Below, one piece after another: positions 36,828 to 39,097 of a stretch of 39,097 bases of DNA (positions within the stretch are counted from its first letter, which is position 1; the number at the start of each line of letters is the position of its first letter). Both the position numbers and the translations under genes were made by a program. Origin of the DNA: Desulfatibacillum alkenivorans DSM 16219. Its GTDB lineage: Bacteria; Desulfobacterota; Desulfobacteria; Desulfobacterales; Desulfatibacillaceae. The stretch covers positions 1-39,097 of the forward strand of contig NZ_FQZU01000048.1 in assembly GCF_900142135.1 (NCBI RefSeq). The letters run 5' to 3'. The notes under the pieces were generated by a model. The model was not told the origin of the DNA. It did not search any database and saw only the letters and a list, made by a program, of their open reading frames with translations.

Positions 36828-37229
36828 ATGACAGAAGAACCCCAATCCATTTTCGACAAATATTCGGACAAGTTCCTGGAACTGGCCTCCGACTACAACC
36901 ACGCAGGCATCCCGGACCGCTATGACGCCTCCGGCGGTCAGACCGGGCAATGCGGGGACACCGTCCATTTTTTCATATCCGTCATGCACAAGCGCATTGT
37001 GGAAGTGCGCTTCGCCCTGGAAGGCTGCATGCACACCCTGGCCTGCGCCAACGCCATTGTGGAGATGATCGCGGAAAAGCCCGTGGAAGAAGCCTGGGAC
37101 GTCACTGACGACGCCGTGGCTGAATACCTGGGCGGCCTCCCCGAGGACCATTACCATTGCGCGGAGCTTGCCGTAGGCGCCCTGTACAAAACCCTGGCGG
37201 ACCTGAAGACGAAAATCGGCGTCGGATAA
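36828..37229 (+). CDS. IscU/NifU-N-like iron-sulfur cluster scaffold
   Basis: The 133-residue protein has the IscU core with three conserved Cys and the conserved Asp: GQCGDTV (Cys42, Asp44), LEGCMHTLACANAIVEMI (Cys67, plus an extra Cys73) and HYHCAELAVGAL (His110-Cys111). These assemble a [2Fe-2S] cluster before handing it to target proteins. No cysteine desulfurase is adjacent. It is divergent from the helicase and about 550 bases from the HesB-like selenoprotein, which is probably its partner in cluster transfer (inference). Ribosome site CAGGAG, 11 bases before the ATG. Confidence 0.88.
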   Translation: MTEEPQSIFDKYSDKFLELASDYNHAGIPDRYDASGGQTGQCGDTVHFFISVMHKRIVEVRFALEGCMHTLACANAIVEMIAEKPVEEAWDVTDDAVAEYLGGLPEDHYHCAELAVGALYKTLADLKTKIGVG

Positions 37230-37772
37230 AATCAGCGCCGCACGGCCGCAAGGTTTCCTCGCCATGCAGCCGCGCCTCTCCGTGGGCTCCTCATTCCGCT
37301 ATTATGCCGCGCCCCCCTGCGGGCGCCTTTTTGACGCGCATTGCGCGTCCAAATCAGGCAAGGGGAGGCTTGCGCCTGCGTAATCATAATTTACCCTTCG
37401 AGACTCCAAGAGGCAATGTAGCTTCAGGGCTTGCCCTGCAACCCAAATTCAAATCCGCGATTCTGTAATTTCGCGGCCTCCCATGACAACGTGCGTTCAT
37501 TCCGCCGTCTTGGTCCGTCATTCCCGTGGAGGACCTTTGGCGGGACGATTGCGGCGGTTTGCAATCGTCATGACAAAATTCCGGAAACGGGAACCCAGCG
37601 TCGTTTTTTCAAAAATTCCTGAATAATGGATGCCAGCCGGGTTCATAAAAAAAGGGACGCTGTATTCCTGCTTTACGCAAAGAAAAAGGCGAAAGAAAAC
37701 GCAAACCGCTTTCTTTCGCCTTTTATGATATCGCATGGAAAGTCTACGTGGACTATCCCGGGCGCCGCAAAA
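37230..37772. other. Intergenic region with palindromic repeats
   Basis: Convergent gap between the IscU-like and HesB-like genes. Seen: a GACGCGC-ATT-GCGCGTC hairpin (37333-37349), the palindrome CAGGGC-TT-GCCCTG (37425-37438) and a long terminator stem at 37684-37724. No coding frame with a supported start was found. The first two match elements in the intergenic DNA at 34458-34557, so they look like small dispersed repeats. Confidence 0.45.
37684..37724 (-). terminator. Strong bidirectional terminator after the HesB-like gene
   Basis: AAAAGGCGAAAGAAA and TTTCTTTCGCCTTTT form a perfect 15-bp stem (37684-37698 with 37710-37724) around an 11-base loop. On the minus strand it is followed by a T-rich tail (TCTTTG), 49 bases after the HesB-like stop. 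It can also stop plus-strand transcripts. Confidence 0.85.
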
Positions 37773-38090
37773 TCAGCCGCAGGTTCCGCCGCTGCATCCG
37801 CCGCAGTCTCCGCCCTTGGGAAGTTCGTAGGCGGAATTGATTTCAAAGCCCAACATGGAGTAGTCGATCTTGATGGGGGAGGCTTGGGCCAAAAAGGCCT
37901 TGTCCACCACAAAGGTCAAACCGTCGACTTCATAGCTTTCATCATTTTCTCTTGACTCATCCAGAGCCAATGCCAGGGACGGCCCAGCTCACCCGCCTTG
38001 GTTCAAAAACACCCGAACCGGAACCACTTTGGGCTGCGACTCAAAGTACTCTTTGATCTTGTCCGTTGCTGCTTGAGTGCATTCTAACAT
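37773..38090 (-). CDS. HesB/IscA-like selenoprotein
   Basis: This 105-residue A-type Fe-S carrier-like protein starts LECTQAATDKIKEYFESQ and reads VRVFLNQGG-U-AGPSLALALDES across an in-frame TGA (37989-37991, residue 34). In IscA/HesB proteins this position is the first cluster-binding Cys (GGCxGxxL), so UGA codes for selenocysteine. The C-terminal GGDCGGCSGGTCG holds the remaining Cys. HesB-like selenoproteins are known in Geobacter-type bacteria and Methanococcus. The start has AAGGAG upstream. It stands alone, ended by a strong terminator, and is close to the IscU-like scaffold. Confidence 0.92.
37952..37991 (-). promoter_or_regulatory. SECIS-like element in the HesB-like gene
   Basis: After the UGA at 37989-37991, bases +19 to +37 fold as TTGGCTC - UGGAU - GAGTCAA, a 7-bp stem with one G-U pair. 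The loop begins UGGA, as in mvhA (UGGAC) and mvhD (UGGAA). Shared loop sequence with different stem bases supports a true SECIS. Confidence 0.8.
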
Positions 38091-38241
38091 TTAAAATGTC
38101 TCCTTTTTGGGCCAAAGCCCGTTGCTTGGAATTAACCCGGAAACCAGTCTGCCGAACAGTCCGGAAAAATCCGGGCGTTTATAAAAAAATGATGCCTGAT
38201 GGCCGATCTGTCAAGTTTTTAGGAATGATTCTCAAATAAAA

Positions 38242-38769
38242 TCATTCCGCCAAAGCGGCCAGATAGTTTTTATATACTTGCAAGTCCCGTTCCCCGAACA
38301 GGATGAAAACCGCTTTCCCCGGAGTCGGAGAGCCTTTAAAAAACTCGCAGACCGCATCTACGGCGACCTTGCAGGCCTCTTCCAGGGGATAGCCGTACAC
38401 CCCGCAGCTAATGGCCGGAAAGGCGATGGACTGCAAATGGTTGTCCCGAGCCAGGGCCAGGCTGTTTTTGTAGCAATTGGCCAGGAGTGCGGCCGGATTG
38501 CTTTCCCGGGAATACACCGGGCCCACGGTATGAATCACATGTTTGGCCGGGAGATTGTAGCCTTTGGTGATTTTGGCCTCCCCGGTTTCACAGCCGTTTA
38601 AAGTGCGGCATTCCTCCAGCAATTGGGGGCCGGCCGCCCGGTGAATGGCGCCGTCCACGCCGCCGCCGCCCAACAGGCTGCGGTTGGCCGCGTTGACAAT
38701 GGCGTCCACGTTCAGTTCGGTAATGTCTCCGGTTACGGCGCTTATCCTGTCCAAAATCTTTGCTTCCAT
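38242..38769 (-). CDS. Macrodomain protein (O-acetyl-ADP-ribose deacetylase-like)
   Basis: The 175-residue protein is a macro domain of the YmdB/MacroD type. Residues 8-48 read [39 protein letters not shown], with the ADP-ribose-binding [10 protein letters not shown]. The KHVIHTVGP strand and the second loop [12 protein letters not shown] follow. Such enzymes remove ADP-ribose from proteins or cleave O-acetyl-ADP-ribose. There is no ADP-ribosyltransferase next to it, so it is probably a housekeeping eraser (inference). Start with an AGGAGG site. It is 151 bases from the HesB-like gene, same strand, separated by its own start signals. Confidence 0.92.
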   Translation of the reverse strand: MEAKILDRISAVTGDITELNVDAIVNAANRSLLGGGGVDGAIHRAAGPQLLEECRTLNGCETGEAKITKGYNLPAKHVIHTVGPVYSRESNPAALLANCYKNSLALARDNHLQSIAFPAISCGVYGYPLEEACKVAVDAVCEFFKGSPTPGKAVFILFGERDLQVYKNYLAALAE

Positions 38770-39097
38770 GACCGCCTCCTGTATAATCGGCGCGTTATCG
38801 AAAATCCTAAAGGGCCGAAGGGGGAATAATACGAATCCGGACCGGTCATGTCAACATTTGGGGGATGGGAATGACTATCCGCATGGAGGGAAGAGGGGGT
38901 TAGGGACCGGAAAGTTTTTGTAGGGTTTCACGCCTATGTTTTCGGCGTTGATCATTATTCCCGCGGGAACTGGACAGCCTTTTTTTAAAAAGCTCTGTTA
39001 GCTCTAACAAACCTATTATCTTTATGGATAAAATGTAGGTTGGGTAGAGCTTGCGAAACCCAACAGCCAAGGGCGAAAACAAAGTTTATAGCCTGAT
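38770..39097. other. Right-edge intergenic region
   Basis: No supported gene up to the window edge. It holds the short palindromic element at 39039-39064 and an A/T-rich stretch at about 38985-39035. A minus-strand frame at 38900-39082 overlaps the palindrome and has no recognisable domain. Confidence 0.4.
39039..39064 (+). repeat. REP-like palindromic element
   Basis: GTTGGGT (39039-39045) and ACCCAAC (39058-39064) flank AGAGCTTGCGAA. The 'GTTGGGT ... GCGAAACCCAAC' layout is a common intergenic palindrome in many bacterial genomes. One copy is seen here. Confidence 0.5.

Noticed and set aside
38900-39082. 60-residue minus-strand frame at the right edge
   Set aside because: It runs across a palindromic repeat and has no known similarity or start signal.

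Overview
The window looks like chromosome from a strictly anaerobic, sulfate-reducer-type member of the Desulfobacterota (old Deltaproteobacteria), perhaps close to Desulfatibacillum. This is inferred from gene content: an HdrA-linked nickel hydrogenase with selenocysteine, a GAK locus, a soluble-signal chemoreceptor and a HesB-like selenoprotein. No species-level marker is present. Nearly all genes lie on the minus strand, in tight operons with good Shine-Dalgarno sites.

Region 1 (1-10206) is a complete type I-E CRISPR-Cas operon read right to left: WYL-type regulator, cas3, cse1, cse2, cas7e, cas5e, cas6e, cas1, cas2. No repeat array is inside the window; it should lie left of base 1. A perfect 10-bp hairpin separates cas6e from cas1. 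Between the regulator and a tRNA-Ser(GCU) gene is the broken C-terminal end of a tyrosine recombinase, next to the tRNA 3' end. This suggests the cas locus arrived on an element integrated at that tRNA.

Region 2 (10721-18040) is an eight-gene 'GAK' locus (ATP-grasp, amphi-Trp, HPr-kinase-like), a system defined only by comparative genomics. It encodes an XXXCH protein, a PHP-like metallohydrolase candidate, two amphi-Trp proteins, a PhoU-kinase fusion, an ATP-grasp enzyme, an HprK-related kinase and a CofD-like protein. Its substrate is unknown, and it is the best candidate here for an undescribed biological system.

Region 3 (18559-25854) holds unrelated genes: a B12-binding radical SAM protein with a large membrane protein, a YhbY RNA-binding protein, a methyl-accepting chemotaxis protein and a LysE-type exporter.

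Region 4 (26060-34141) is a hydrogenase/heterodisulfide-reductase operon: maturation protease, hdrA, mvhD, an frhB-like gene, mvhG and mvhA, behind a strong sigma-54 promoter match. Three of the six genes contain an in-frame UGA that reads as selenocysteine: HdrA residue 147, MvhD residue 68 and MvhA residue 450. Each UGA is followed by a SECIS-like hairpin. Conventional calling splits or truncates all three. HdrA also carries an unusual N-terminal DNA-binding-type helix-turn-helix.

Region 5 (34582-39097) has a Ski2-like helicase, an IscU-like scaffold, a HesB/IscA-like selenoprotein (Sec34, again with a SECIS-like hairpin) and a macrodomain protein. The four selenoproteins match four of those known in Methanococcus (VhuU-type large subunit, VhuD, HdrA, HesB-like). 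MvhAGD, HdrA and the FrhB-like protein probably form a flavin-based electron-transfer complex joining H2 to low-potential and other carriers; the IscU and HesB proteins could supply Fe-S clusters.
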